Below are positions 23,939-32,460 of a DNA stretch of 64,000 bases, one piece after another. How positions within the stretch are numbered: position 1 is the stretch's first letter; each line of letters begins with the position of its first letter. The stretch covers positions 1 to 64,000 of the forward strand of contig NZ_JRND01000007.1 of assembly GCF_000758945.1 (NCBI RefSeq). Reading direction: 5' to 3'. This stretch comes from Lancefieldella parvula_C. Lineage in GTDB: Bacteria > Actinomycetota > Coriobacteriia > Coriobacteriales > Atopobiaceae. The translations under genes and the position numbers were made by a program. The notes under the pieces were generated by a model. That model worked only from the letters and a program-made list of their open reading frames with translations. It was not told where the DNA came from and made no database searches.

Positions 23939-25399
23939 TTACTGAGCTGCAGGTCCCTCAGGATTCTGAGTTGGTGCGTCTGCTGGAGCAGCTGGTGCCT
24001 CAGGAGCCTCTGGAGTTGTTGGGATAATTGGCTCAACAACAACAGTCGAAGCAGGTGCAGGCTCTGGAGCTGCGGGAGCGACAGGAACCTCTGGCGCTAC
24101 AGGTGCTGCTGGCGCAACAGGTGCAACTGGTGCCGCAGGAGCCGCAGGAACAACAGGTGCTGCTGGTGCTGCTGGTGCAGCAGGAGCCACTGGTGCAGCA
24201 GGGGCAGCAGGTGCAGCAGGAGCCACTGGTGCAGCAGGTGCAGCTGGAGCGACAGGAGCCACTGGTGCAGCAGGTGCTGCTGGCGCAACAGGAGCAGCAG
24301 GAGCCACTGGTGCAGCAGGTGCTACTGGAGCCGCAACAGGCTCAGCTGGAGCAGCGACTGGGGCTGCAGGTGCAACTGGAGCTGGAGCAGCAACTGGGGC
24401 AGCAGGAGCTGCTGGAGCTGCAGGAGCAGTGGCTGCTGGTGCAGGTGCTGCGACAGGAACAGCAACAGGTGCTGCTGCAGGAGCAGCGGTTGCTGCTGGT
24501 GCAGTAGGAGCAACTGGTGCTGGAGCTGCATACGTAGCAGCTGCGCCATCACGAGGATCGTTAATGAATGGTGGCAGTGGATCGTTGCTCTGTCCCCATG
24601 CAGGAACATTGAACTGACGCATCCAAAGAGCGATAGCGTTCTGCATAAGAAGCATAACGATAAGACCAACAACGTGGCCGATATAGCCAATAACCAGGAA
24701 GATTGGTCCCATCTGAATAAAGCCGCGTGCAAGAAGAGCAAGCATGATAAGACCCACCTGGCTCTGGTCGGTAACGTTCTGAGTTCTTGCAATGGTTAAA
24801 GCCTGAGTGCCAATGTTAACAATCATGCTAATTGCAGCGCTACCGCCGATGATGCCCATAATAAGTGAGGTGGCAATGCCAAGCACAATACCCATACCAA
24901 AGATACGGAACAGACCGCCCATGTCATGCTTGATCATCTCAAAGATGTTCTTAAAAGCAAAACCTGCAGAGATGCGACCATAAACTGATGCGCGAACCTG
25001 AATAACATTGATGCACAGTGGATACACAAATGCTGCAACAATAAAGACTGGGATAAGAATCAGATTGATAACTGGAATGAAAGAAAGAATTCCCGTTGCA
25101 ATGCTGTATACCAGACCAAAGGCAAGTGCAATAACAACTGCCTTGAAGCCGGTAACAATATAGGTACCAAACTTAAGGTCTTTCTGCTTTGGACCAGCGT
25201 TGATGCCCCATGCAGTTACGCGTGCAGTCTCAAGTGCATAGCCAACAAGTGCAAGAATTCCGACAACTGGAATAAGACCAAACAGAGCCATAATAAGGAC
25301 AGGCTTCCACCAACCCTTTTCCAAAGTCAGAAGTGCCCAGGAGCGTGCAAAGTAGCGATCGCGTCTGTAGCCATTCAACTCATCTGCTGAAACAGCCAT
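23939..25399 (-). CDS. DUF4013 membrane protein with long Ala/Pro-rich tail
   Basis: A 486-residue protein. Residues 1-290 hold about six to seven membrane segments with the DUF4013 pattern (ARSWALLTLEKGWWKPVLIMA; AFVYPLCINVIQVRASVYG; MQNAIALWMRQFN). Residues about 300-486 are a low-complexity tail of Ala, Pro and Val in units such as AAPVAPAAPAAP, ending in PTQNPEGPAAQ. The tail has no signal or sorting motif and probably extends as a flexible polyproline-like rod. It lies after two tRNA-Ser genes and is probably monocistronic. The function of DUF4013 is unknown. Confidence 0.75.
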   Translation of the reverse strand: MAVSADELNGYRRDRYFARSWALLTLEKGWWKPVLIMALFGLIPVVGILALVGYALETARVTAWGINAGPKQKDLKFGTYIVTGFKAVVIALAFGLVYSIATGILSFIPVINLILIPVFIVAAFVYPLCINVIQVRASVYGRISAGFAFKNIFEMIKHDMGGLFRIFGMGIVLGIATSLIMGIIGGSAAISMIVNIGTQALTIARTQNVTDQSQVGLIMLALLARGFIQMGPIFLVIGYIGHVVGLIVMLLMQNAIALWMRQFNVPAWGQSNDPLPPFINDPRDGAAATYAAPAPVAPTAPAATAAPAAAPVAVPVAAPAPAATAPAAPAAPAAPVAAPAPVAPAAPVAAPAEPVAAPVAPAAPVAPAAPVAPAAPAAPVAPVAPAAPAAPVAPAAPAAPAAPVAPAAPAAPAAPVVPAAPAAPVAPVAPAAPVAPEVPVAPAAPEPAPASTVVVEPIIPTTPEAPEAPAAPADAPTQNPEGPAAQ

Positions 25400-25518
25400 T
25401 TAACTCTCCCCTCGTGTCAAAAAAGATGACATCGAATTACAAAGCCTAAACATTCTATATAAAATCGAAAAATAAATATATCTTTATTGGTAACAATTAA
25501 TCAAATGAAAATGTTAAA

Positions 25519-25609
25519 TGGCGGAGGAGGAGGGATTCGAACCCTCGTACCCCTAGAAGGGGTAAACGGTTTTCGAGACCGCCGCATTCAACCACTCTGC
25601 CACCCCTCC
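25519..25609 (-). tRNA. tRNA-Ser (anticodon CGA), CCA encoded
   Basis: The minus strand folds as a class II tRNA. The acceptor is GGAGGGG / CTCCTCC, the anticodon loop is CTCGAAA giving CGA (reads UCG), a long variable arm (ACCCCTTCTAGGGGT) follows, and the T-loop is TTCGAAT. The discriminator is G followed by an encoded CCA. Confidence 0.95.
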
Positions 25610-25647
25610 GAAGGGTGAAACGGCGCCCGTAGGCGCCGTGAAAATTC

Positions 25648-25738
25648 TGGCGGAGAGTCAGGGATTTGAACCCTGGAGACGCTTTAGACGCCTACACGAT
25701 TTCCAATCGTGCTCCTTCGGCCACTCGGACAACTCTCC
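25648..25738 (-). tRNA. tRNA-Ser (anticodon GGA), CCA encoded
   Basis: A class II tRNA on the minus strand with perfect acceptor GGAGAGT / ACTCTCC, anticodon loop TTGGAAA giving GGA (reads UCC/UCU), a long variable arm and T-loop TTCAAAT. The CCA is encoded. It lies 38 bp upstream of the CGA isoacceptor; a GGCGCC hairpin at 25620-25640 separates them. Confidence 0.95.
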
Positions 25739-25864
25739 ATATAAAACCGCACGGGACAGTATAGCGGATTTCTCACCAATATAGGGCGAGAAGTTCTGTG
25801 TATTTTTAATACTTGTGTAGTATTGTCATACTAATAAAAACAAAAACACCAGTAGGAGGTATGG

Positions 25865-26608
25865 ATGCCACCGTTTTTCTCGCCGTATGGCACAGATGCA
25901 ATTTCTGTGGGCATCCCCTACTGGCTAGACCTTCTAACGGTAATTATTGGTGCAATCTCGGGAATTTTGGTTGCAAGAGACCGTCACTTGGATCTTGTAG
26001 GCTTTGTGGGTCTTGGCCTTTTAGGTGGCCTGGGTGGAGGGCTTATCAGGGACGTCATGATGCAAGAAGGCGGCGTCTACATGCTCAACTCGCCCTACGC
26101 CATTCCGGCTGCCGTTTTTACCGCCATTTTGCTGTTTATGTTCCCTGAGCCGCTTGATAGATTCCCTCGCATGCTTGAGTGGACCGACATTATCTCTGTT
26201 GGCCTCTTCGCTGTGGTTGGTACCGATAAAGCCCTGGTATATCACCTGCTTCCCTTCTCGGTCATTTTGATGGGAAGCATTACGGGCGTTGGTGGCGGTA
26301 TGCTTCGCGACGTATTTCTTGGCGATATCCCTCGTATTTTCCAACGAAGCAATCTCTACGCGTTTTGCGCAGTTGCTGGCGCCACCTCATATTGGGCACT
26401 TGTTTCCTACGCTGGAGTCACCAAAATCTGGGCAGCCGTTGTCTGCGTTGCTGTTACCGTTTGCCTGAGGCGTTGGTCGCTCAAGTACAACGTACTTTCT
26501 CCGGCCGACGTTGACCTTACGCCGCACGTAATGCGCAGTGTTAACAAGCTTCGTCACAAAGCTCAGAAGCCGGGTAAGCAACCTGAGCAGAACACCCCAT
26601 CAAAGTAG
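25865..26608 (+). CDS. UPF0126/TRIC-type membrane protein
   Basis: A 247-residue protein with six to seven membrane segments in two homologous halves. The repeat signatures are GGLGGGLIRDVMM and VGGGMLRDVFLGDIPRIF, typical of the UPF0126 family (YadS/YicG, related to trimeric cation channels and proposed glycine transporters). An AGGAGGT site lies 4 bp before the chosen ATG; a second ATG at 25861 is out of frame. It is transcribed away from the tRNA-Ser genes. Confidence 0.9.
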   Translation: MPPFFSPYGTDAISVGIPYWLDLLTVIIGAISGILVARDRHLDLVGFVGLGLLGGLGGGLIRDVMMQEGGVYMLNSPYAIPAAVFTAILLFMFPEPLDRFPRMLEWTDIISVGLFAVVGTDKALVYHLLPFSVILMGSITGVGGGMLRDVFLGDIPRIFQRSNLYAFCAVAGATSYWALVSYAGVTKIWAAVVCVAVTVCLRRWSLKYNVLSPADVDLTPHVMRSVNKLRHKAQKPGKQPEQNTPSK

Positions 26609-26702
26609 TATCGCTCACAATCAGACGGTTTTGGATGTTTTTGGGCGGTTTTGCATCGCCCTCACATACCGTTTATCAGCACTTTATTTAAAATCCACCT
26701 AA

Positions 26703-26748
26703 AACAAAACTGGCGAGAAACCCTTGCGGCTGCAAGTTTTTCTCGCCA
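26703..26748 (-). terminator. Terminator of typA built from an inverted pair of the GGCGAGAA word
   Basis: The outer stem CTGGCGAGAAA / TTTCTCGCCAG and an inner stem CTTGC / GCAAG form one long hairpin. On the minus strand it is followed by TTTTGTTTT. Both arms are copies of the repeated word discussed in the findings. Confidence 0.85.
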
Positions 26749-26773
26749 GATTGATTGTCTGTAAACGACGCTG

Positions 26774-28612
26774 TTACTTCTTGACCATACCGTTACGAAC
26801 TGCCCACTTACGGCGCTCGGTCTCGGAAAGGATACGCTTACGCATACGGATGTTGAGTGGTGTGATCTCAACAAGCTCGTCGTCCATGATGTACTCCAGA
26901 GCCTCTTCCAGCGTAAACAGGCGTGGAGGAGTCAGCTGAACTGAAATATCTGCAGTTGAAGACCTCTGGTTGCCCAAAGACTTGGTGCGTGCAATGTTAA
27001 CAACCATGTCGCCTGGCCTTGAACGTTCGCCAACCAGCATACCCTCGTAGCACTCAACACCTGGAGCAACAAAGAGCTGGCCGCGCTCCTGAAGCGTACC
27101 AAGTGCGTACGCAACGGCCTTCTCGGTAGACATAGAGATCATGGCGCCGTTCTGACGGCTACCAATATCACCTGCAAAAGGACCGTACTCAAGGAAGGTG
27201 TGGTAGAAGACTGCGTCTCCGTGGGTAACGTTCATGACGCGCGTCTTAAGGCCCATGATGCCGCGGGTTGGAATCTTGAACTCAAGGTGTGTCTGAGTCT
27301 CGCCAGTGTCCATGATAGACATGGTGCCGCCAACGTTACCAAAGACCTCAATAACCTTGCCGGCATACTCTGGGTTGCACTCAACAACAGCCTGCTCAAT
27401 AGGCTCAAGTGTGTGACCCTGGGCGTCCTTCTTGAACAGAACGCGAGGACGACCAACCTGGAATTCAAAGCCCTCACGGCGCATGCTCTCCATAAGAACG
27501 GAGAGGTGAAGAATACCACGGCCAGAAACCTCAATACCCGTCTTATCAGGAAGCTCCTCGATGCGCATGGTGACGTTATTCTCGCGTTCTGTCATCAGGC
27601 GCTCTTTGAGCTGACGGCCGCCAACAATGTCTCCCTCGCGGCCAACAAGTGGCGAGGTAGAAGGCTCAAAAATAATAGAAAGGGTTGGTGGATCAATCTC
27701 GATTGGATCAAGCTCAACGGGATTTTCTGGATCGGTGTAAACATCACCAATATCAGTTTTATCAACGCCAACGATTGCCGCAATATCGCCTGCGTCAACC
27801 TCATCGCACTCCTTGCGGCCCAGGTAGTCAAAGGTGAACAGCTGCTTGACCTGACTCATGGCGCGGGAACCGTCGTTTTTGACAACAAGAATCTTGTCGC
27901 CAGTATGAACAGTTCCGGAATACACACGGCCAATACCAATGCGGCCCAGGTAGTCGGAGTGATCGATGGTGACGCACTGCATAGCAAGAGGTCCGTCAAT
28001 ATCAACATCTGGAGCTGGAAGACCATCAATAATCATGTCAAGAAGAGGGAACATGTTGTCGTTGTCATCATTTGGATCAAGGCGAGCGTAACCATTAACG
28101 CCAGAAGCAAAGATGACGTGCTCCATGGTGAACTCAAGCTGCTCATCAGTTGCGCCGAGGTCCATCATCAGATCAAGAGAATCGTTGACAACAGCCTCTG
28201 GACGAGCGCCGTCACGGTCAATCTTGTTGACAACCATCATGATAGAAAGGCCTGCGTCGATAGCGTGGCGCAGAACAAAGCGAGTCTGTGGCATAGGGCC
28301 CTCGGCTGCGTCAACCAGCAGAAGCGCACCGTCAGCCATCTTCAAAACACGCTCTACCTCGCCGCCGAAGTCAGCGTGGCCAGGGGTATCAATAACGTTA
28401 ATCTTGACGCCCTTGTACTCAATAGAGATGTTCTTTGCCAGAATGGTAATTCCGCGCTCACGCTCCTGATCATTGGAGTCCAGAATTCTCTCTTGAACCT
28501 GCTGGTTCTCGCGGAATGCATCGGTTGCCTTAAGCATCTGGTCAACCATGGTGGTTTTACCGTGGTCAACGTGGGCGATGATAGCAATATTTCTGATGTT
28601 GTCTTGACGCAT
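26774..28612 (-). CDS. typA: Ribosome-associated translational GTPase TypA/BipA
   Basis: 612 residues. The GTPase motifs are AHVDHGKTTMVDQML (G1), DTPGHADFGGEVER (G3) and NKIDRDGARP (G4), followed by EF-G-like domains and the TypA-specific C-terminus ending in KIL-like basic residues (EALEYIMDDELVEITP; RMRKRILSETERRK). TypA binds the ribosome and helps assembly and stress adaptation. It is followed by the inverted-word terminator. Confidence 0.96.
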   Translation of the reverse strand: MRQDNIRNIAIIAHVDHGKTTMVDQMLKATDAFRENQQVQERILDSNDQERERGITILAKNISIEYKGVKINVIDTPGHADFGGEVERVLKMADGALLLVDAAEGPMPQTRFVLRHAIDAGLSIMMVVNKIDRDGARPEAVVNDSLDLMMDLGATDEQLEFTMEHVIFASGVNGYARLDPNDDNDNMFPLLDMIIDGLPAPDVDIDGPLAMQCVTIDHSDYLGRIGIGRVYSGTVHTGDKILVVKNDGSRAMSQVKQLFTFDYLGRKECDEVDAGDIAAIVGVDKTDIGDVYTDPENPVELDPIEIDPPTLSIIFEPSTSPLVGREGDIVGGRQLKERLMTERENNVTMRIEELPDKTGIEVSGRGILHLSVLMESMRREGFEFQVGRPRVLFKKDAQGHTLEPIEQAVVECNPEYAGKVIEVFGNVGGTMSIMDTGETQTHLEFKIPTRGIMGLKTRVMNVTHGDAVFYHTFLEYGPFAGDIGSRQNGAMISMSTEKAVAYALGTLQERGQLFVAPGVECYEGMLVGERSRPGDMVVNIARTKSLGNQRSSTADISVQLTPPRLFTLEEALEYIMDDELVEITPLNIRMRKRILSETERRKWAVRNGMVKK

Positions 28613-28739
28613 AAGTCTCTATCTCTCGAAGGTATGTGTTTGGACTTGCTACTTCAGGTCCAATTTTTATCAGCTTTAGAACTTTAGTGCAATTACGTGC
28701 CTAGAGCGCCCAGAAATTTCAATGAACGCAGCTTTTTCA

Positions 28740-29198
28740 TTACAGAAGTGGCTCAAGCTCCCCTGCTGGAGCGGGATCAGACCACACAAACTGGTCGCCT
28801 TGGCCTTTTCCGTGAACTAAAGAATATGCCGAGAAACTCTTATAGCCCTTCTCGCCAAACTCAAGAAGCACGGCATCCTCGTAACCGCCCTCTTTGAGCA
28901 GTTGAATGGCCCCCTCATATACAAGCGCATAGCGAACAGGCTCTTCAAGTCCCGCTTCTTTATCGCCCTTCTGTTTTGCCAGGTCAAGCACGCGCTTATG
29001 GGCGCCTTCAAGCAGCTCCTCTGGGCCGTCATCGGAGAACTCATAGCTTGCAACCGTGCCTGACGCGTCCTCAACTACAAGCAAAACGTTGAGTGATTGG
29101 CCATCTGCAAGCAGGTCAAACGCATCTCCAAGCAGCTCAGTTGAGAGCATATCAAGCTGGGGAGAAACTCCATCTTTGCGCTCGTTGTTTTCGGCCAT
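28740..29198 (-). CDS. Conserved-looking acidic protein of unknown function
   Basis: A 152-residue acidic soluble protein with alternating strand and helix patterns (SLNVLLVVEDASGTVASYEF; ALVYEGAIQLLKEGGYEDAV). There is no membrane segment or signal, and I do not recognise the family. It sits 127 bp upstream of typA on the same strand and 170 bp downstream of the KbaZ gene terminator. Codon use looks like its neighbours, so it is probably real. Confidence 0.65.
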   Translation of the reverse strand: MAENNERKDGVSPQLDMLSTELLGDAFDLLADGQSLNVLLVVEDASGTVASYEFSDDGPEELLEGAHKRVLDLAKQKGDKEAGLEEPVRYALVYEGAIQLLKEGGYEDAVLLEFGEKGYKSFSAYSLVHGKGQGDQFVWSDPAPAGELEPLL

Positions 29199-29250
29199 GC
29201 CGCTCCTTAGCGTCGTTTTTTGTAACTATTGTTCTCTATGATACATCGCA

Positions 29251-29290
29251 CAAGAAAAGAGGTCGAAAGCAAAAAGCCTTCGACCTCTTG
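29251..29290 (-). terminator. Intrinsic terminator of the PTS-KbaZ operon
   Basis: An 11-bp stem AAGAGGTCGAA / TTCGACCTCTT (29257-29267, 29279-29289). On the minus strand it runs into CTCTTTTCTTG. Confidence 0.8.
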
Positions 29291-29368
29291 GGTTTGTCAG
29301 CTATCTGTCCAAAATTAGACAGCAACGGCGTTACAACGGCAAAACACCGCGTCTGAAAGCACGAGCGG

Positions 29369-30649
29369 TTACTCTGCCAGTGCCTCACGGATGCGCGTAG
29401 TAACTCCCTCAAGCCTATAGCACTCAACATACTGACGAAGAGGGCGCTTAATGTGGTCAACAACAAAACGCTGTCCATCAATATTGAACTTGGCAAGGTT
29501 CTTGTACAGGTGCTCGGTTGCGGCTTTGACCTCGTCATCATTGAACGCGTAATGGCCAGAGATATCAAGAATATCCAGTGACAGCTTGTGATTAGCAAGA
29601 ATCTGCTCAACAGTCAGATTAACCTGATCGCCAACCATCCACTTGCGCCAACGCTCAGTCTCAATTGCCTTAACCAGCAGGGTGTTCCTCAAGCCAGAAA
29701 CCTCATCTGCCTTCAGAAGGCCTTCTTTGACCAAAAGATCTTCGACGTCACAAAGTTTCAGATATGCGCGAGTCTCTTCCGTTCCATACTGAGGCGCCAC
29801 GTTTGAAGCGGTGACGTTTGCGGGAGTGTGCTCAAGCAGCGTTACATCATCAAGGTAATCTGCATTGTGCTCTTTAAGACCAACACCGTAGCTCTTGGCC
29901 ATCTCAGCAAGGCTAATGGCGGCCTCAAAATCGTAATGTCCAACCTGCTCAGTAAGACGCGTAAGCGTTCCTGTCTGTCCAACAATAAAGGTTGGCATCG
30001 GCAGACCCTTAGCGGTGAGCTCACTCTTAAGCTGCTCAATAAAGGTATGGTACTTATCAGTAGAGGTTAAGCCGCCGTTTGTTTCCTCGGTACCGACCTC
30101 ATAGCCAATCTCAGGAAGACCGCGAGAAACACGTTCCTTCTCGCACCACTCAATCAAATCAACCGTACGACGAAGAACCACATCAAGCGGAATAACCTTG
30201 CCAATCTCAAAAGGATCCTTAGTTGGGTCAATCATCAGCAGGTCAAAGCCGTTAAGCATGTCGGCAAGATAAGACTTCTTGGCAAGCTCCATAGCCTCAT
30301 CTTCTGGAAGGTGAGCGTTGCGCTCCTCGTCACGCTGCCAAGGACCGCCGTGGTCGCGGCAGAGGTAATACAGACCGTCAAAGCCAACCTTCTGAGCTGC
30401 TTCAGCAATATCATCCGAGAAACGCTTCTGATCCCAAGAATTTACGTATCCTCCACCAAGTTCATCAAGATCAACCTGGTTTCGAGATGCAATAAACATC
30501 AGAGGAAAATCGCAGTCTCTACCAAGTTCAAAAGCTGCCTGAAGCAGGTTGGGCGACATCGGTCCAATTCCTAACAGCGTGGCGGACTTTCCTGTGTCTT
30601 GAAGTTTAAGCAACCCTTCAACAGCTTTTTTGATTGGTAGCTTTTCCAT
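29369..30649 (-). CDS. KbaZ/GatZ-family protein (tagatose-bisphosphate aldolase non-catalytic subunit or sugar-phosphate kinase)
   Basis: A 426-residue protein of the COG4573 family. Members form part of class II tagatose-1,6-bisphosphate aldolases or act in related hexitol/sugar-phosphate steps. Family landmarks are LLGIGPMSPNLLQAAFEL, ASRNQVDLDELGGGYVN, YLCRDHGGPWQRDEE, EVGTEETNGGL and the C-terminal QYVECYRLEGVTTRIREAL. It is the third gene after PTS IIB and IIC, so it probably processes the sugar phosphate they produce. No catalytic KbaY/GatY partner is adjacent. The exact reaction is uncertain. Confidence 0.87.
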   Translation of the reverse strand: MEKLPIKKAVEGLLKLQDTGKSATLLGIGPMSPNLLQAAFELGRDCDFPLMFIASRNQVDLDELGGGYVNSWDQKRFSDDIAEAAQKVGFDGLYYLCRDHGGPWQRDEERNAHLPEDEAMELAKKSYLADMLNGFDLLMIDPTKDPFEIGKVIPLDVVLRRTVDLIEWCEKERVSRGLPEIGYEVGTEETNGGLTSTDKYHTFIEQLKSELTAKGLPMPTFIVGQTGTLTRLTEQVGHYDFEAAISLAEMAKSYGVGLKEHNADYLDDVTLLEHTPANVTASNVAPQYGTEETRAYLKLCDVEDLLVKEGLLKADEVSGLRNTLLVKAIETERWRKWMVGDQVNLTVEQILANHKLSLDILDISGHYAFNDDEVKAATEHLYKNLAKFNIDGQRFVVDHIKRPLRQYVECYRLEGVTTRIREALAE

Positions 30650-30687
30650 AATTACCCCTTCCCAAGAGTGTTTCTTGGTAATAAGAA

Positions 30688-30713
30688 GGGCGTGGGGGTT
30701 GAATCCCTACGCC
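30688..30713 (-). other. Intercistronic hairpin between PTS IIC and KbaZ genes
   Basis: A GC-rich stem-loop (GGGCGTGGGG pairing with CCCTACGCCC) lies in the 129-bp gap. Only a weak T-run follows on the minus strand, so it may act as a partial terminator or RNA-stability element rather than a full stop. Confidence 0.5.
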
Positions 30714-30778
30714 CCTCTCCTTTTAACTTCAATTTTTAAGGTCTAAGACCAAAAGGTACATGCGTATCTCGCTCTGTA

Positions 30779-31849
30779 TTACTTGTTGTCCTCAAGCTTT
30801 GGCTTGGTGAGAACAAGGATTGCAACACCTACTGCAACGCCAATTGCCATATCAAGGGTGTAGAGGGCAATGTTGTTTGTAGCTGCAGCAACAATCATGC
30901 CACCGTGAGGAACAAAGCACTCAATACCGTGCCAAGCAGCAAGACCAGCACCAACTGCAGAACCAATCATGATTGCAGGAAGGGTGTGTGCAAGATCTTT
31001 AACAGCGAATGGAATTGCGCCTTCGGTAATACCAATGAGTCCCATGAAGACTGCAGAGATACCCATCTGCCTATCAGTGTCGTCAAACTTGCTGCGAGCA
31101 ATAAGAGAAGCAACACCGCAGACCAGTGGAGGAATAGCAACTGCAACACGGAATGCGCCGTTAGGACCATAAACACCTGCGGTCATAAGAGCCATGGTGA
31201 AGGTAGAAGCAGTCTTGTTAACTGGGCCACCCATATCAAATGCGGTCATGAGGCCAATTACGATGCCGAGTACAACTGCAGAACCACCCTGAAGGCTTGA
31301 AAGCAGGTTTGTCAGCCAATCCATGAAAGCGCCAAGTGGAGCTGCCAAAACATAGATGTAAAGCATGCCAAGGGCAAGCGAAGATAAGCTTGGGATGATC
31401 AGAATTGGCATGATGGTACGAATGGTGCTATTGACCTTCCAGCTCTTCATCCACTGGACAAGGTAGCCAGCAGCAACGCCAAGGACCATTGCGCCCAAGA
31501 AGCCAGTAGAAACCTGGACCTCACCTACAGGAACAGGATTGCTTGCCAGGTAACCAAGGACAAAGCCAGGTGCCAGAGCAGGCTTTCCGCCCAAAGAATA
31601 GGCAATGTAAGCAGCAAGGACAGGAATCATCATCTTGATGCCGGCCATACCAATAAGGTTAAGGCTCTGCATCAAAGGATTGGTGACTTCAATACCGTCC
31701 TTTCCTGCAGTTCCTGTAGCTAGCGAGAAAGCCAAGAAGACTCCACCAACTACGACAATAGGAATAAAGTACGAAACACCAGTGTTAAACGCCTTTAGAA
31801 GGTCTTTTCCGACCTTGCCCAAAACTGAGGGACTCTTTTCCTCTGCCAT
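30779..31849 (-). CDS. PTS system fructose-family EIIC permease
   Basis: A 356-residue membrane protein of the fructose-mannitol PTS family, with about nine hydrophobic segments. It starts after a soluble lead with LLKAFNTGVSYFIPIVVVGG, and GITEGAIPFAVKD marks the substrate region. The ATG at 31849 has a GAGGAG site; an upstream start at 31882 is less likely. It carries no fused IIA or IIB domain. It transports a sugar or hexitol and couples with the IIB encoded just before it. Confidence 0.92.
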   Translation of the reverse strand: MAEEKSPSVLGKVGKDLLKAFNTGVSYFIPIVVVGGVFLAFSLATGTAGKDGIEVTNPLMQSLNLIGMAGIKMMIPVLAAYIAYSLGGKPALAPGFVLGYLASNPVPVGEVQVSTGFLGAMVLGVAAGYLVQWMKSWKVNSTIRTIMPILIIPSLSSLALGMLYIYVLAAPLGAFMDWLTNLLSSLQGGSAVVLGIVIGLMTAFDMGGPVNKTASTFTMALMTAGVYGPNGAFRVAVAIPPLVCGVASLIARSKFDDTDRQMGISAVFMGLIGITEGAIPFAVKDLAHTLPAIMIGSAVGAGLAAWHGIECFVPHGGMIVAAATNNIALYTLDMAIGVAVGVAILVLTKPKLEDNK

Positions 31850-31893
31850 GGGTTTCTCCTCTCTTCTTCCTTGCGTTATCACTTACGCGCTTG

Positions 31894-32214
31894 CTACTCA
31901 GCCAGCGCAACTACCTGATCAATAACCTTTGCTGGATCCGCAATGGCAAGCGATGGATCCAACGTAAGAACGCGACCTTCATCGCGCTTCTCGTCAAAAC
32001 GCTCGTCGCCTTCGATGCCAATTGCAATGGCGAGAAGAACAACGTCTGCAGCATCAATTTCGTCCTGCTCAAGCTCGTTCTCAATACCGTAACCACCCTG
32101 AGCCTCTACCTTGAATTCATAGCCGCGACGCTCACATTCTTTCTCAATGGCCTCTTTTGCCATCCAGGTGTGAGCAATTCCAACCGTGCAAGCGCATACA
32201 GCAACGACGTTCAT
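31894..32214 (-). CDS. PTS system fructose-family EIIB component
   Basis: A 106-residue cytoplasmic phosphocarrier. The phosphoryl-accepting Cys lies in the loop CACTVGIAHTWMAKEA near residues 7-22, the variant of the usual CPTGIAHT motif. QGGYGIENEL and AADVVLLAIAI follow the family. The ATG at 32214 has a GAGG site. It is the first gene of the operon IIB-IIC-KbaZ. A IIA gene is missing nearby, so phosphate must come from an EIIA encoded elsewhere. Confidence 0.92.
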   Translation of the reverse strand: MNVVAVCACTVGIAHTWMAKEAIEKECERRGYEFKVEAQGGYGIENELEQDEIDAADVVLLAIAIGIEGDERFDEKRDEGRVLTLDPSLAIADPAKVIDQVVALAE

Positions 32215-32337
32215 GGTTATGTCCTCTCGCAAAGTAAGTTGTGAGCCCCTAAGCGGGGCGCACGAGCACGTCTTTTGACGACGTACGTTTCCAACTCATA
32301 CTTTGCATTGTTTCAATCTTTTTTAAAAGAGGATTTC

Positions 32338-32389
32338 GGTAAACGTCTAATCTACCTTGTGTTATGATGAATTTTGTTAAACGTTTAAC
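32338..32389. promoter_or_regulatory. Two LacI-type operator palindromes in the divergent PTS-lacI region
   Basis: GTTAAACGTTTAAC (32376-32389) is a perfect 14-bp palindrome with the central CG typical of LacI-family operators. GGTAAACGTCTAAT (32338-32351) is an imperfect copy 38 bp away, between the PTS operon and the regulator gene. A TATGAT (32363-32368) lies between them as a possible -10 for the regulator. One repressor probably controls both directions. Confidence 0.75.
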
Positions 32390-32460
32390 CAACGTAGAAT
32401 CCAGCACACTCACTAACGTTGGTATTTTGCAAGTACATTGTAAAGATTTCGGTGAAATGA

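Noticed and set aside
24028..24507. Gln/Leu-rich open frame on the plus strand
   Set aside because: It is the complement of the Ala/Pro-rich repeat of the DUF4013 gene; the low complexity keeps all frames open.
23939..24530. CRISPR-like repetition
   Set aside because: The units are short, contiguous and coding (Ala/Pro repeats), without unique spacers of constant length.
27200..28687. Long open frame on the plus strand opposite typA
   Set aside because: It is the complement of a highly conserved GTPase gene, has no recognisable protein content and no ribosome site. Similar long antisense frames lie opposite gyrA (38992-40818) and purA (17687-18859).
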